Source of the DNA: Limnoperna fortunei | Lineage: Eukaryota; Mollusca; Bivalvia; Mytilida; Modiolidae | NCBI GenBank assembly: GCA_944474755.1 | Contig: OX104112.1 | Coordinates: 53,394,774 to 53,458,773 of the forward strand | Reading direction: 5' to 3' | DNA length: 64,000 bases | Shown: in pieces, positions 10,548 through 22,711 of the stretch | Numbering within the stretch: the first letter of the stretch is position 1 | Layout of the letters: every line of letters starts with the position of its first letter | Notes under the pieces: model-generated | The model's input: only the letters and a program-made list of their open reading frames with translations | What the model was told of the DNA's origin: nothing | Database searches by the model: none | Made by a program: the position numbers and the translations under genes

Positions 10548-12598
10548 GGGTGTTATCTGATTATGTCGTTTGGAGTATAGGCGGGAAAAGTCTCGAGGTT
10601 TACCGGACTACCTTTGAATATTACGAAAGCAGATGAACTTTTGTAAACAACGAAAGGTCCTTTTAGGAAAAAACATAGCTGACTTACTATCTGAAATTCC
10701 CGAAGCAAAAGTCAAGACAAACAAACAACAAAGGCATAAATATACAATATTGGTCTATTGAAGATTAGAACTGAATTTATTTGGCGAGGCTTCGAAACGT
10801 ATGGGGTGGGGAAAGCCGACGAGCTTCCAACTTCTATTCAGGAGCACAAGTATGCAAAAAGGTTGATCATAAATGGTGTAGTGTAAGAATTGCAAATTAC
10901 TAAAAAATGTAATTGTGCGCACGTGCGTAAAAAATAACTGCCGAATAAAGCAAAAATTTATTCGGCTACCTTTAATGTACAGAACATGTAACGACTGCAG
11001 GATAATACGACATATTGGCGTATTATCGTTTACATCTTTGTTAAATTGGATTTTCGTAATACAAAAGTACAATATGGAATATTTTTTAAAATACTAGCAA
11101 AAAACTTAGCGCACGTAAAGTGTGACTTCGGGTAACGACGAAGACCGATTAAATTTGTTATATCAAATCATAGCTGAATACTGGACCATGACCTGACACG
11201 AAGAGCCACCCGCGCGTCACTAAATGCTAAATATGAAGCACTCTATACATGCATATTGGATTGTCATATAATTACAACTTCTTACAACAGTAAAACAGTT
11301 ACAAAACTTTCATTTTGAAATCACATGTCAACTTATATAAATTGTACCGATAGTCTATGCTCATCTTAGATTAAACATGTAGTTTATTATTTGCATTTAC
11401 TTGAAATGAACCCCAAGAATGTCATATTAAAGTATATTGCTTCTTCGCTTTACATACATATTTCTTTGGTGTTTGGCAAATCCGTTTTACATTGTTAAGA
11501 ATTGTAGATATATGTGCAAATTATGATCAAAACTTTTAGTTGTTTGCACTATAAAGTTAATTAACGTATTATATCAAGTAAAATAAAAATAACTATACCA
11601 GATTTTTTCTGTTTTCGGAATCAACATGGAGAAGAAATATGTACCGACTACCACTATTCGTTCTTGGTACGAAAAGATAATAAAATCTCGAGATATATTT
11701 CAAATTGTAAATGACATTTAATCGATAAACAGTCTATATTTTTATTTTATATGAGAGTCAATAGTAGTCCTGACATTTTTTTCCACACAGCAATAGAATA
11801 GAAATTAAAAAGAAAATAAAAAGCGCGTAGTGGATGGTGAATAACACAAACAAACATAAAACTGGAAGATAAATTGTATAGTTGTTTCCAACTCAAATGG
11901 ACCACATCCTCCTCTAATAGCATTAATACAAATAAACAGGTGTTCAACATTAATTAAAAAGCACAACTAGTCTATTAGTGTTGTTTCCATTTTTTAACTT
12001 CCAGAACCCACACTTAACTGTAAATATATTTAACAATAAACGGTTAAAAATCACAAAGAATATTATTATTTAAGGCAGCAACCACGACCACAACTCTTTA
12101 CTGAACGTTGTCTGGAACCATACTGGGATTGTTGTCAGTGCTCGACGTTAAGAGTTCCCCAGCGCGTCCGCAGTTGGCGACAGGACAGACCCTATCGTTT
12201 CTTCTTATGAGTTGTTCGGTCATCATACAAGAAGTCTAACTGCGGACTTTAGTTGGTGACGTATTTGCAAAATGTCACGCTTAAAGACCTCTTTTTGAAG
12301 ACGGTTACGTTATTAGCACACATATCAACGGATATTGACGTTTTTTTCCATAATACATGTATTATCTGTAAACAAGAAGAAATCAATACAAGTCTATAAG
12401 AATCTTATAGATAATTTTAATTGACATACTAATTAAACTTACAAAAGGATATACCGATCTAGCGGAAAAAGTTATCTACCAATAAGTTTGCTAAAAGTTT
12501 TCTTACAAACACTATAAACCTGTCACTATATATATAACAGACAGTCCACAGCATCTATCAAATGCAGCGAAAAAGTTCTGTGTTTATTTATAAAAGGT
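10548..12598. other. Intergenic; short fragment of a second SINE-like family
   Basis: AT-rich with no supported gene; ORFs of 61-105 aa here have no recognised motifs. About 12128-12240 resembles the 5' part of the second repeat family seen at 46441 and 51505 (CAGTGCTCGA..., CCAGCGCGTCC...). Confidence 0.4.
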
Positions 12599-12763
12599 AG
12601 ACTTGCCACAAGTCCCTTTGAATTTTTTGCTATGAGAGAGATACACCTTTATATCAACATTTCCTATACTATCAGTTGTACACAAGCTGATAGTATAGGA
12701 AATGTTGATATAAAGGTGTATCTCTCTCATAGCAAAAAATTCAAAGGGACTTGTGGCAAGTCT
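12599..12763. repeat. Perfect 77-bp inverted repeat with 11-bp spacer
   Basis: Arm 12599-12675 is an exact reverse complement of 12687-12763; the loop is 12676-12686. A TATAAAAGGT phrase occurs just outside both ends in the same orientation. The arms show no mismatch, so the structure is recent or actively maintained. The transcript would form a 77-bp RNA hairpin. It lies about 320 bp beyond the stop of the B-box gene. Confidence 0.95.
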
Positions 12764-12862
12764 ATATAAAAGGTGGTGTGCCGACCTCGGAAATTTTGAT
12801 GCATCTTCAAAAGGTAATTTTTCCATAAATAAATAAATAATAAATAAATAAATTGCGATTTT

Positions 12863-12868
12863 TTTATT
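12863..12868 (-). terminator. Candidate polyadenylation signal for the B-box gene
   Basis: TTTATT on the plus strand is AATAAA on the minus strand, about 220 bp downstream of the stop at 13087. The surrounding region is A/T-rich, so chance occurrence is likely. Confidence 0.25.
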
Positions 12869-13086
12869 CTTATTTAGAATGGCTATACTTTCTTACAATT
12901 GAAAAGTGTATTAATTAATTTTAGTTAATTAAGCCTTACGTTCCAAAATCTCTAAATTATGGAAATTTTAATTGGTAAAATAATCCTCTTCATTTTGTTA
13001 AAAAGAGGAAAACAATTTTAATATTGATTACAGCTGTGTTTATGTAGATTGTCAATTTTTGTTTAAAGACTAATTGTAAATAATTG

Positions 13087-14781
13087 TTAGTAGATTATTT
13101 CATATAACGCAGCGTGTCCATTTTGATAATTGCAGATCAGAAGTCGTTCACTGTCTTTGTCGAAGTATATAGCATTTGGGCTCAGAAGCCGATCATAACA
13201 ATTAAGAAGAACCTTCTGTTGCTTACCATCTGGAGAAATGGCAAGAAGTACATTTTTCTCACGCCCAGCTGCAAACGTTATGCCATTATTATCAACAGCT
13301 ATGGCAGGAGAATAGTAGAACTCTGACTTTAATCGATAATCCTGACACGTCCAGATTTCTGTACCGTCCATATCTACACAGTGTACACTTCCGTTAGTGT
13401 CAGAGTAGTAAATCCTGTCTTTCTGTGATGTAACTTTCCACGTATCCCATGTATCCTTGTATATAGGTATTGTGTTGATAATGTTACCTTCTAGATCTAT
13501 AACATTGATTCCCTCGTCAAACTCCACAGCATATAATTTACCATCGTTGTATGTAATGCCATTAATCCCTTTACTACAAACATCCTCTAGGGTTTGAATT
13601 GTATTTTGAGTGTTAACATTAACAATGGATATATGTTTATTAAAATACGATACTGCAACCCACTGATCAACAATTGTTGTGACATCATAAGGAGTATATG
13701 GAACACTGATGTCGCGGTCATGTGACCCATCTTCATTTAGAATAGTAAGAGACGGTTTATTGTAACTCGCGATCACAATAGACTTATTTGGCAATATTAA
13801 GCAGCTCTTGACATAGGAATTGCCAATGTCAATGCGTGCCCTCAACTTTAACTGTAGATTGTCTAATTTCTGGAATGATGGTTCAGTTGGGCGCTGGTAC
13901 TGTGCCTGTATTATCCGTTTTTTAACATATGGAATTATTGCTTCTTGAGATATAATTTGTATTTCTCCTAAAGTGTTAAATATTTCAGTGAATGTGTCAA
14001 ATTTTGGGTTAATCTGGACTATTACACTTAGCTGTAGGTTATTGCTAACTAAGAGTTGGATCTCATCTATTTCATTGACAACAGTGTTAAGAATACTTCG
14101 AATTCCAACAAACACTTGCAAATTGGATGCAAATTGTTTCATGTTCTGTATAGTGTCTTTTAAGTCCGTAATGTTTTTGCGTCTTATTTCAAAATTAGTT
14201 GTCATAACAGAAATTTCTTTCACGGCCTTTTCTAACTTGGATTTTAGTTCTTTTATTATTGTTTCTTCTAGGCGATCTAGATGCCTATTTATTTCCGCAC
14301 GCTTTGTTTTGATCGATGTCTTTGCGATGTCTGCTTGTTCCTTCAGGTTTGTTTTATGTAGTTGTAGATGTCGTACTTCGTGTTCTATGTCGTTAAGAAG
14401 CCCATCTATGGTTTGTTCCACGTCGGTAAAGGCGGTAGATTCTTTTGCATCCTTCGCTGCTTTATCTAACGGTTTAAGATCATAACAATCATCATGGTTT
14501 GATTGAATGCAGACGAAACAAATCACGCTGTCGTGGGCAGGACAGTAAAAATCCAACTGTTCACTGTGATCTGCACATTCTAAGTTTATATTTAATTTTG
14601 CAGTCTGTTGGTAGTCATGTGATGGTATAACGTGGTGGTTTTTGGACATTTTGTGTGCTTTGTGCCTCCTACTGCAATCATCGCACAAACTTTCTTCACA
14701 GTCCGTACACCACTTGCTCGCGGATTTAGAAACATTTTCATGCAGACATGGTTCGCATTGTAATTCACAGGAATCAGCCAT
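13087..14781 (-). CDS. B-box / coiled-coil / beta-propeller protein (TRIM-like, RING-less)
   Basis: 564 residues in a single uninterrupted exon. Residues 9-52 form a B-box-1-like zinc site (C9/C12, C25/C28, C33/C36, H40, H49). Residues 69-100 form B-box 2 (C69, H72, C80, H83, C88, C91, H96). A long charged helical stretch of about 105-255 is a coiled coil. From about 310 to the end are repeated beta-rich segments ending in ILPNKSIVIASYN, DGKLYAVEFDEG, DRIYYSDTNGSVHCVDMDG and ISPDGKQQKVLLN, as expected for an NHL/SMP-30-like propeller. There is no RING finger, so ubiquitin-ligase activity is not predicted. The architecture matches the large TRIM2/3/71-like families of bivalves, where members are linked to immunity or RNA/protein binding; the specific partner is unknown. 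The ATG is supported by two pseudogene copies that align from the same codon. An acceptor-like site lies 10 nt upstream. Confidence 0.9.
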   Translation of the reverse strand: MADSCELQCEPCLHENVSKSASKWCTDCEESLCDDCSRRHKAHKMSKNHHVIPSHDYQQTAKLNINLECADHSEQLDFYCPAHDSVICFVCIQSNHDDCYDLKPLDKAAKDAKESTAFTDVEQTIDGLLNDIEHEVRHLQLHKTNLKEQADIAKTSIKTKRAEINRHLDRLEETIIKELKSKLEKAVKEISVMTTNFEIRRKNITDLKDTIQNMKQFASNLQVFVGIRSILNTVVNEIDEIQLLVSNNLQLSVIVQINPKFDTFTEIFNTLGEIQIISQEAIIPYVKKRIIQAQYQRPTEPSFQKLDNLQLKLRARIDIGNSYVKSCLILPNKSIVIASYNKPSLTILNEDGSHDRDISVPYTPYDVTTIVDQWVAVSYFNKHISIVNVNTQNTIQTLEDVCSKGINGITYNDGKLYAVEFDEGINVIDLEGNIINTIPIYKDTWDTWKVTSQKDRIYYSDTNGSVHCVDMDGTEIWTCQDYRLKSEFYYSPAIAVDNNGITFAAGREKNVLLAISPDGKQQKVLLNCYDRLLSPNAIYFDKDSERLLICNYQNGHAALYEIIY

Positions 14782-14800
14782 TGTCGTCTTTCTGTAAAAG
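14782..14800 (-). promoter_or_regulatory. Likely 3' splice site of a 5' UTR intron of the B-box gene
   Basis: On the minus strand the sequence reads TTTTACAG followed by ten bases and the ATG. The paralogue at 46899-48509 keeps the same TTTACAG and the same 10-nt spacing, while the more decayed copy at 1709-2823 has lost it. This suggests that the coding exon is preceded by an intron and a non-coding first exon further right, whose position I cannot fix. Confidence 0.45.
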
Positions 14801-16800
14801 ATTTAGAAAGCTTTCTAAATGATTAATGACGTATATTTGTTAATTCGTCCGTAAATGACCGATTTTAGGTTGATATGACCGAGTACATATGAGCTCCCGC
14901 GCACTCATCTGTACTCGTTCAGTCATCAAATCAAAACGCCCGAACAAGGATATTGTTGTAACATAACGACGTTCTTGTTTAAGGTGTCCTTATTAAATGT
15001 CGGATATTAAACAATGGAGCGTCTAAAGGATATTGTGAAAGTTGTTGGTTTACGGAAGAAATAGGCGCTTGCATGCGCTTTTGGGAAAGCCTTTGACCTT
15101 CCACTCGAACCCTCTTTTTTTATTTACTTTGAAAAAATACATAACAAGAACAGCAAGTTATTGTGATAGTGATAAACAACCTATAACAAAATAAGAGACT
15201 ATTTTGGTTCCATAAGCTACCTTATTTATTTTTATTTTGCATTGCCTGAAAAAAATCGCTTGAAGTCCAAATGAACCATTTATTGACCAATCAGGAACAA
15301 TCATACCCTGCTTTTGTTTGTATGAATCTAAAGCCCTTTTCGTATCGATGGGTAACGAGATTTGATTTGTGACAAATGAAGAAAAAGTACTAACATTAAA
15401 TCTTAGATATGAAGAAAAAAAATAAAAAAAATTAAGGCTAGATAATAAACATGAATAAATGAAAAAATTTATAATTTATTTTGTGTGTTCATTTAAATCG
15501 GGTTGACGGCAACTTTAAGCATTTTGAAAGTTATATCAAGAATGCAGTGTTTTTTGGATGAAAAAAGTTCCTACGTTCATAACTGGCATTTCTTGTCAAC
15601 ATTGTTTACATCAATCACACCTTTATCGAAGTCAGACTCAAACACGCAACCTTAAACATTAACCATAATAACTTTAACCAATTTTAATTTATGTAGGTCG
15701 AATTAAAAAATGACAAATATATATAAAACGCTACTTTTAGTAATATTTTGTCCATTATAACCTTTCGTTTATTAGACGAGTACACCACCCAATCGTTGAC
15801 ATCGCGATGACAAACAATCAATCATACGAACATCCATATATGTACATAAATGCATACATGAATATGCGGGCACGAACGAACTTTCATAAACGCACAAACA
15901 CACACACACACACATACACCCGAACACAAATCTTGACTGCAAACATGAATGCCGACTAATAGCAGCACAATCACAAATCTACAAATCTGAATTTATACAA
16001 ACACAGTACAAACAAACAAACAAACAAAAAATAAATAAATAAATTGGATCTGTTTGTCACCTTATATTCAATAAAAAAAATCAAACTGAATCAGAGGAAT
16101 TAAAACAATTTTTACACTTGACAATGCCGCTCTGACTCGGTTATTGCAAAAACTGAAAGGGTTTAATAAAAAATGTAGCATAATAACTGTGTTCACCATT
16201 TCTGTAGATATAACAGTAGATTCAAACATGATTCTACCATTTTCGATAATATTAAATTGTCTGTCAATCTTTACAAATAGGAATCAAACCGGATATAAAA
16301 GTTCATTTTGGCGCTGGTTGTAATCATAGCTGTTGAAATTATAAAATAGATATAACATATAACATCAAACAATAACATATAGTTAAGCTGACACGAATCA
16401 ATTGGAGAGATATCTGTATTGCATTAAAACAAAAATATTATAAAAACATCAATTTAATTTGATAATTAATTGTCATATTCCGCGTTACATTCTTTACATT
16501 AAATCGTGCGTCAGAATTCGATATAAATATTTATTTATAAACTTCTGAATATCTATATAAACTATACATGAGAAATACGAAATAAATATTTTGTTAAAAG
16601 ACATAAGAGCACAAGCATTCTAATGCAATTCTTTATTCTTTAGTCTATTCTGATTGGACAACGTTAAAAATTTCATGGCATCAATTCCACGATTGATGCC
16701 GTCAAAAGTTAACGCAAGCGCATACGTTATTTCCGGCATTAAATAAAAAAATCCCATTTTAATCAGTTTATTTAGCTGTTTTATGTCGTAGCATTAGAAT
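14801..16800. other. Upstream intergenic region, no recognised gene
   Basis: Should contain the first exon and promoter of the minus-strand B-box gene, but I see no clear TATA box or initiator. Includes CA-rich sequence near 15893-15920 and a CAAA repeat near 16010-16025. Confidence 0.35.
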
Positions 16801-16960
16801 GGAGATAACCGTAATGTACTTGAAGATTTGCCGGCATCAATTTGGTGATTTAATAGTCGGAATTATCCGTTTACTGGCTCCGCTTACGCGTCGCCAGTAA
16901 ACTCGATTTCCGACCATCAAATCACCAATTGATACCGGCAAATACAATACAGTTATCTCC
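16801..16960. mobile_element. Long imperfect palindrome, MITE-like
   Basis: GGAGATAAC at 16801 pairs with GTTATCTCC ending at 16960. The arms continue inward through GCCGGCATCAATTTGGTGATT and AATCACCAATTGATACCGGC to TTTACTGGC / GCCAGTAAA around a short GC-rich loop at about 16877-16892. The 160 bp contains no ORF. A fold-back (MITE-type) element is the simplest reading; no target-site duplication was confirmed. Confidence 0.65.
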
Positions 16961-18242
16961 TAAATAGTTTAAATGAAATGAAAAAATAGCATCTCCATAA
17001 GTTAATAAAAGGTTTTGTGTATAATAAATGTGAAGTCCGCAACAGTTAATTAAATCAATTTTGTGAATTACTAAATATTTAATATAAAAAGTATCTGTAA
17101 TTTATGTTTGGTTAAAAACAGCTTGAACCATACAGGCATTTGAATACTCCGAATTGCCTGGCTAGTTTACACATTCCTTTCTAAAAACATCTTCTGCATC
17201 AATGCCTGCCTAACTATAACTACGTACCTATATTCCTCAGACGTACAACGCATTTAACATACTACCTATATATCTGACATATTGCCTACCCACATTTCTT
17301 CTACAAGTAAGTACTATATTTAAAGAAAAATAAAAAATATGAAAAAACACCTTTTATGTATGTGACTTTATGTGATATAAAAATCTTTTCTGACAAATAT
17401 ACCTTTCCTTAGTATTCTTGATAATAAAATCTCGTGATCCAGCTTAGTTTAATTCATCATTTAACTGATTAGTGTTCAGAGTTGAGTTAACAACCAATAG
17501 TTATGCAGTTACAACATAAAGGGGCTCTTGTTAATAGAGGGTTTTATGAATTGTTCTGGCAAAAAAAATTATCGTGATTCTCTATCGATGCTTTATTTTA
17601 ATTGATTGATTGATTGATTGATTGGTCAACATTTAAGCTATATTTTTATTAAGAGTGTATTTACTAACGTATAAAGGTATTGAAAAGATAAGAGAGAGTT
17701 TTGAGTTTTCAGTAGATTTGTGGAAAGAGTTGGTAACAAATTTTTCTCAGCATACAAAAATCTTCTTCATAGTAGGGAGGTTGTAACTGTAAAATAAATT
17801 GTCTTTCTTATTATAACATGATATTTCCGCTTCCGCTTCCAGAACAACGCGAAATTTCAAACAATGCATACTGCCCAGTACATCAACAATCTGCGATATT
17901 GCTGAAGTAAATGCCAGTACTTATTGATAACAGAAGACTTCATTGTGCTTATCGAGGAAACATTAACATAAACCTTAGTCATTAGGTTATAAGGCAAAAA
18001 CACAACAAACTGCTCGTCCACAGTTCATGAAAATAAAGCTGAATTATATTAAAAGAATTACACCATTATTTCATATTTTGCATCTGGGTCGTCAAAACTT
18101 ATTTCTCTAATTTTAGGACCCAATCAACCATATCGGGATATGTAAGGGTACTAAGTATTTGTATAAAATTAATTTATTTCTATAATTAATTCTACAAAAT
18201 TCATCTCAAAATTTCGGATTGAAATAAACACAAATTTTAATA
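16961..18242. other. Intergenic, no recognised gene
   Basis: AT-rich; a short GATT tetranucleotide run lies near 17602-17622. No coding or RNA signal seen. Confidence 0.4.
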
Positions 18243-18254
18243 TACTTGGAATTG

Positions 18255-18517
18255 TTTGTTTCGTTTGTTTGAATGGTGTCTTAACGCCAATTTCAGCAAT
18301 TTTTCAGCTATATCGTGGCGTCCAGTTTTTATTGGGAGAGGAAGCCGGATTACCCGAGGAAACCCCCGACCTGCGGTAGGAAAACTGGCGATCCTTGTCA
18401 ATTTAGATTGGAGTCGAGTACACCCTGCAGTGAGAATCGAACCCGCAATCTCAGTGTTGACAGACCACGTGATCAATAGCAGACGACCTACCTTGACCAC
18501 TCGGCCACCGAGGCCCC
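18255..18517 (-). mobile_element. Full-length tRNA-derived SINE with 12-bp target-site duplication
   Basis: Flanked by TACTTGGAATTG at 18243-18254 and 18518-18529. On the minus strand: head GGGGCCTCGGTGGCCGAGTGG, box B GGTTCGATTCTC, body CGCAGGTCGGGGG, then a 3' domain GACGCCACGATATAGCTGAA, TTGGCGTTAAGACACC and a CAAACAAACGAAACAAA tail. The head resembles tRNA-Ser/Leu-type genes; it is not a functional tRNA. The perfect duplication of the target is direct evidence of retroposition. Confidence 0.92.
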
Positions 18518-18529
18518 TACTTGGAATTG

Positions 18530-18929
18530 GTTGTGTGTTAGCTTTAGGTGTTATGAAACTGGAGTCACCTTATTTTACGTTTGACTTAACGCTACTAGTT
18601 TTATATTTTTTTCGTCACAAACTAGGCGTCTTATGCAGTACACATAATCCGTATTTCCATATTAGATGAAGTTAATTTTTGTAAAATTGTGGTTGTTGTC
18701 TTGACGTTATTGTAACCTGGTTTGTTAGTGTAGTATTTTTCATTGACGCAATCTTTACGTTCAAATAAGCTTTTGCTAAAAGGGATATCATCGTCAATGT
18801 AGCAGAATATACGTTACGGGTTTTTATATTATACCCATAACGGAAACGAAACAAATTAGTATTGGTACTGAATCACATGAGTTCACAAAAATCCCCATAA
18901 TATCTAGATTGGTATGAAATCGCATAGTT
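18530..18929. other. Intergenic, nothing recognised
   Basis: AT-rich sequence between the SINE and the first segmental-duplication unit. No feature seen. Confidence 0.4.
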
Positions 18930-20207
18930 TAATGAGGCGTCAAACTCCATTTAAACTAACATTCAAACATATACCCAATCTATTGAAACACCGCAATGTA
19001 TGGAGAATGGAATTATACTATCACAAAAGTAAATTACAAAATCCATCATTTTTCAAATGTTGATTTTATAGGATATTTGCGTTATAAACACTAAAATATG
19101 ATAACGATTAAGCTTAAATGTCATATAGTTGAATTAAATCTTCTGATTGTGATTGTTTATCTTACCCGAGCTTTACATTTCAGATAGTGAAACGAGAAAT
19201 ACATACGGGAAGACATTCGGGAATATCTAGGGCAGTCGTACGTACAAATCCTAACTTATTAATGTTATCTCCGGGCGACCTAGGATCACGTCCGTAGATC
19301 AATATTGCTACATCGGTACTTCAAATGACTACTTGGAGGACGTGGAATTATGAGGGGTGAAACATCTTCACCCGACAAAAATGTAAGTGGTAATCATACG
19401 AGCTTCCGCGATCAACCTTTATGCAGCTCCATACAGAAATCAGGATTTGATACCTCAGAGACTACCCACACCTTCATTCAGTAAAGACGAGTTTTAGCAC
19501 AACAAAGATCGGCTTCACACTACTTGAGCAGTAGTTGTTACTTTGGAATAATAAATACTTTAATTTCTAGATGAACTCCTCAGCAGGCGTGAAAATATTC
19601 CACGTGATTTTGTCAGTCTCAAAATCGAACATGTTTATTGGTAATTCAATTTTTAACATTTATTTCCTAGTATTTCAAATTTTTTCGGACTACGTTGAAA
19701 GCGTTAACGAAAGATAATGCAGCTCTAATATAAACGGTGCATGATGTCATTTCATTCAAGTTATTGGACAAACGGAAAGAATATCATACCACGCATTACT
19801 TACATTAACGTCACAATGTGTTTAAAGTTTTTTGACATTTGAGAGTTACATGTATTGAAAAAAATATATAAAGATCAACAAAAAAACGTACAAATTACCT
19901 AAAAATGTTGATATATCAACCAATGCCGCAAGTTTTGCAAAGTATGATGCTGCAGGATCATGTAAATGAATGGAAAAAAAATTTCCACAAGACCGCAATC
20001 TTCGCTTTTATTCAGGTCGTGGCCAAGGCGGATCCATGCAGCACTAGCAGTCTAGTACACATGTAGATGGAACAGAAAAATAATGACTTAGAAGTGACGT
20101 AAAATTTGTGTGCCACAAGTTAAAGTATACTATCGCGTTTATCGCGATACTATAAATTTTGACCGATAATTTAATTGATTTGTTAATACACTACGAACAA
20201 TTAAAGC

Positions 20208-20463
20208 GGGCTCGGTGGCCGAGTGGTTAAGGTAGTTCGTCTTCTATTGATCACGTGGTCTGTCAACACTGAGGTTGCGGATTCGAGTCTCACTGAGGGC
20301 AGGGTGCACTCGACGCCAATCTTAATTAACAAGGATTAGTTTTGCTGCAGAAGTTCGGGGGTTTCCTCTCAGTTCTTCGTCTCCCCAATAAAAATCTGAA
20401 TGCCATGATATAGCTAATAAAATGCTGAAAATGGCGTTAACACCATTCAATCAAACGAACAAA
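20208..20463 (+). mobile_element. tRNA-derived SINE, plus strand
   Basis: Head GGGCTCGGTGGCCGAGTGG with box-A-like TGGCCGAGTGG and box B at 20279-20289 (GGATTCGAGTC). The 3' end is CCATGATATAGCT...GGCGTTAACACCATTCAATC. Units 2 and 3 of the duplication lack it at the same place (about 30315 and 41535), which gives an empty site. Confidence 0.9.
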
Positions 20464-20830
20464 AGTACATATTTAAAAAAAAATTTCCTAGGTAAAATTG
20501 GACTCTACTTAATGGTTTTACATTTTTTTCAAAGTTTAAGATAAATAAATTTTAAACGTTTTTGTATTTTGACTGTTTAATCGAGGCACCTGGAAGGGAT
20601 ACATTCAAATAACAATTTGGTGATAAAATCGTTATACCTATCAATTGCGCATGTCTAAACGGACCTTTCAGCCTCTTTTATTCTTCATCAAAGTTAAGAT
20701 GGCAGCTTGAAAATGTAGTTTTGATATTCATATATTCTACTTAAAGCGTTTACAGAATGGGTCTAGCATGGAAGGAAGACCGTTTAGAATAAACTTAGAT
20801 ATCATCCTGTTAAACAACGGCTCCGTATCT

Positions 20831-22711
20831 TGCGTGCGGATCGTTTTGTTCGATTTACCAAGTGTTCGTTAGTCTCTTGTTTTATGGAAATCTTCCGATA
20901 ACTGCTAAAAACTTTTTGTGCTTTGATCGACCGCGGTTATGAAGCCATTTCTGTTCGGTGGCATATAAAAGTGTTCATTTCTATTTCACCTGAAAGCTAA
21001 TCAGTGATGTTTACGCCAGAATATTATTAACAATTAGTAGTAATTAAATATGTGTGTTTTCCTTTCAATTTTCTATTAAATCTTTCAATAATCTGCTTAA
21101 TATTAATGGTAGTTAATTAACGTAATAACATATATGACACTGACAAAGAGTAAATGATTAGATTGTAACGATATTTATTAAAATCAGATCCAAGATCGAA
21201 CTTGCTCAGCTTCCACGCTTAAAATTACTTAATCTAATCAATGGCCTTTTAAATTACATGGAAACCAAAGTGCTCATCAAATATCTCAACTCAGTAAACT
21301 CAGTGGTTGAAAACTGGCTCGGTCAAAACAAAAGAACCTGTCTACTAAACCCAAAGACATCACATCATGCCACGAAACTCTTCTGACTCTGACTGCCAAC
21401 GATGCCGACAGGTGTTCACCAAAAGAGGTTGACTTCTCCGAGAACTAGGATGTGACATTCACCGAATCCCATCAGAGTAATGAGGAGTAAGTGGTACAGA
21501 ACACGAGAACAAAATCATCATTCCATACGTTTGGACATACGAAATCTCTTCCACTATCTAAGGAGGGCAAGAAAGCAATAGCCATATTCGACGTGTATGA
21601 AGTCCACCTTGGAGAAAAAAATCTAAATCTCCTGATAAAGGGCTTTCTGTAAATCGAGACTTTCATGAAGAGCTGAAATCACATTTCCACGATTGGTTTC
21701 TACTACAGTAATTTACACCCGTTCATGTTGAAATATATGTTGCAATGAGGTACTTGTATATTTGGCCTAAGATGTGTATTTAACATTTGTTTACCTTTTA
21801 TGTTTTGTACTTGTTTAAAAAAAAAATGTATAAAATAATCACATTTAATCTTTTTCATTGATCACACTATGTAAACACTGTACTGTTGCCTCATGTTGAC
21901 AATCACATACAATTTAAAAAAGACTTGGCGAGCGATAATCACCCTCAGTTTTTATCTTATAACATTGACTGTTGGTTTTATTGTGTACTATTTATGTAGG
22001 AATACATTGTTAAGCGATACAATCGTAAACACTGTACTGCTGCTTCATGTTGGCAATAAAATACAATTTAACGAAGACTTGGAGAGCAATGATCACTTAA
22101 GTTTTTCTCATATAACATTTGCTATCGTATATTATTTTGTACTATTTATCAAAGCAGTTTGCTAAAATTAAGTCTAGACCTTTCAAATTGACAATCAATA
22201 GAATAAGTATATTTACGACAACTTTATCAACTCAAGATTTTTAGTTTTTGTTATATGAAGGGTCGCAAAACCCTTTTTGTAACATAAATGATTATATAAG
22301 GGCATTTGATTTTGGGGAAGGGATTGGAATATTGTTAAAATAAATTTAAAAAATCAAAAACTACAAATGAGAATTGATGTAAACACATGAACGTTATCTT
22401 CATTTAATAGTATCTAACAGCAGTACCACGTTTCAACAAAATCTGTTAACGTGTTTTGAAGTTGTCATTTCAAAACCTCAATTCAACTTTTGACAAAAAT
22501 ATACCTGACCCGATAACTACAAAATGGATTATGATTAAAATTAGAATTGTTCCTAATTTAATAGTACTTAAGCTACGTTATCACGTTGTAGGTTATCATC
22601 CTTAAACCACCCGATGACGGGAAGACGGACACACATTCAAAAAGAGGTATCCCCTCGCCAATTCGTCTGTAGTGGTATAACAACAAGGTCCCTAGTGTAT
22701 CCAAACACGTA
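20831..22711. other. Part of unit 1 absent from unit 2; no gene
   Basis: No recognised gene. Unit 2 joins directly from the equivalent of about 20585 to the equivalent of 22712, so this block was deleted there. Small ORFs (64 and 90 aa) have no known motif. Confidence 0.4.
21871..22155. repeat. Diverged two-copy tandem duplication, 154-bp period
   Basis: GTAAACACTGTACTG occurs at 21871 and 22025, each followed by a TTCATGTTG/TCATGTTG, ACAATTTAA, GACTTGG.GAGC and TACTATTTAT series. Identity is about 75-80%. The 90-aa ORF spans the two copies and is probably not a gene. Confidence 0.7.

Noticed and set aside
13973..14485. 170-aa plus-strand ORF
   Set aside because: Antisense shadow of the B-box gene's coiled-coil region.
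20208..20290. Possible tRNA-Ser/Leu gene
   Set aside because: Box A and B resemble a tRNA, but the acceptor stem does not pair, and the sequence continues into a SINE body found at many other sites.
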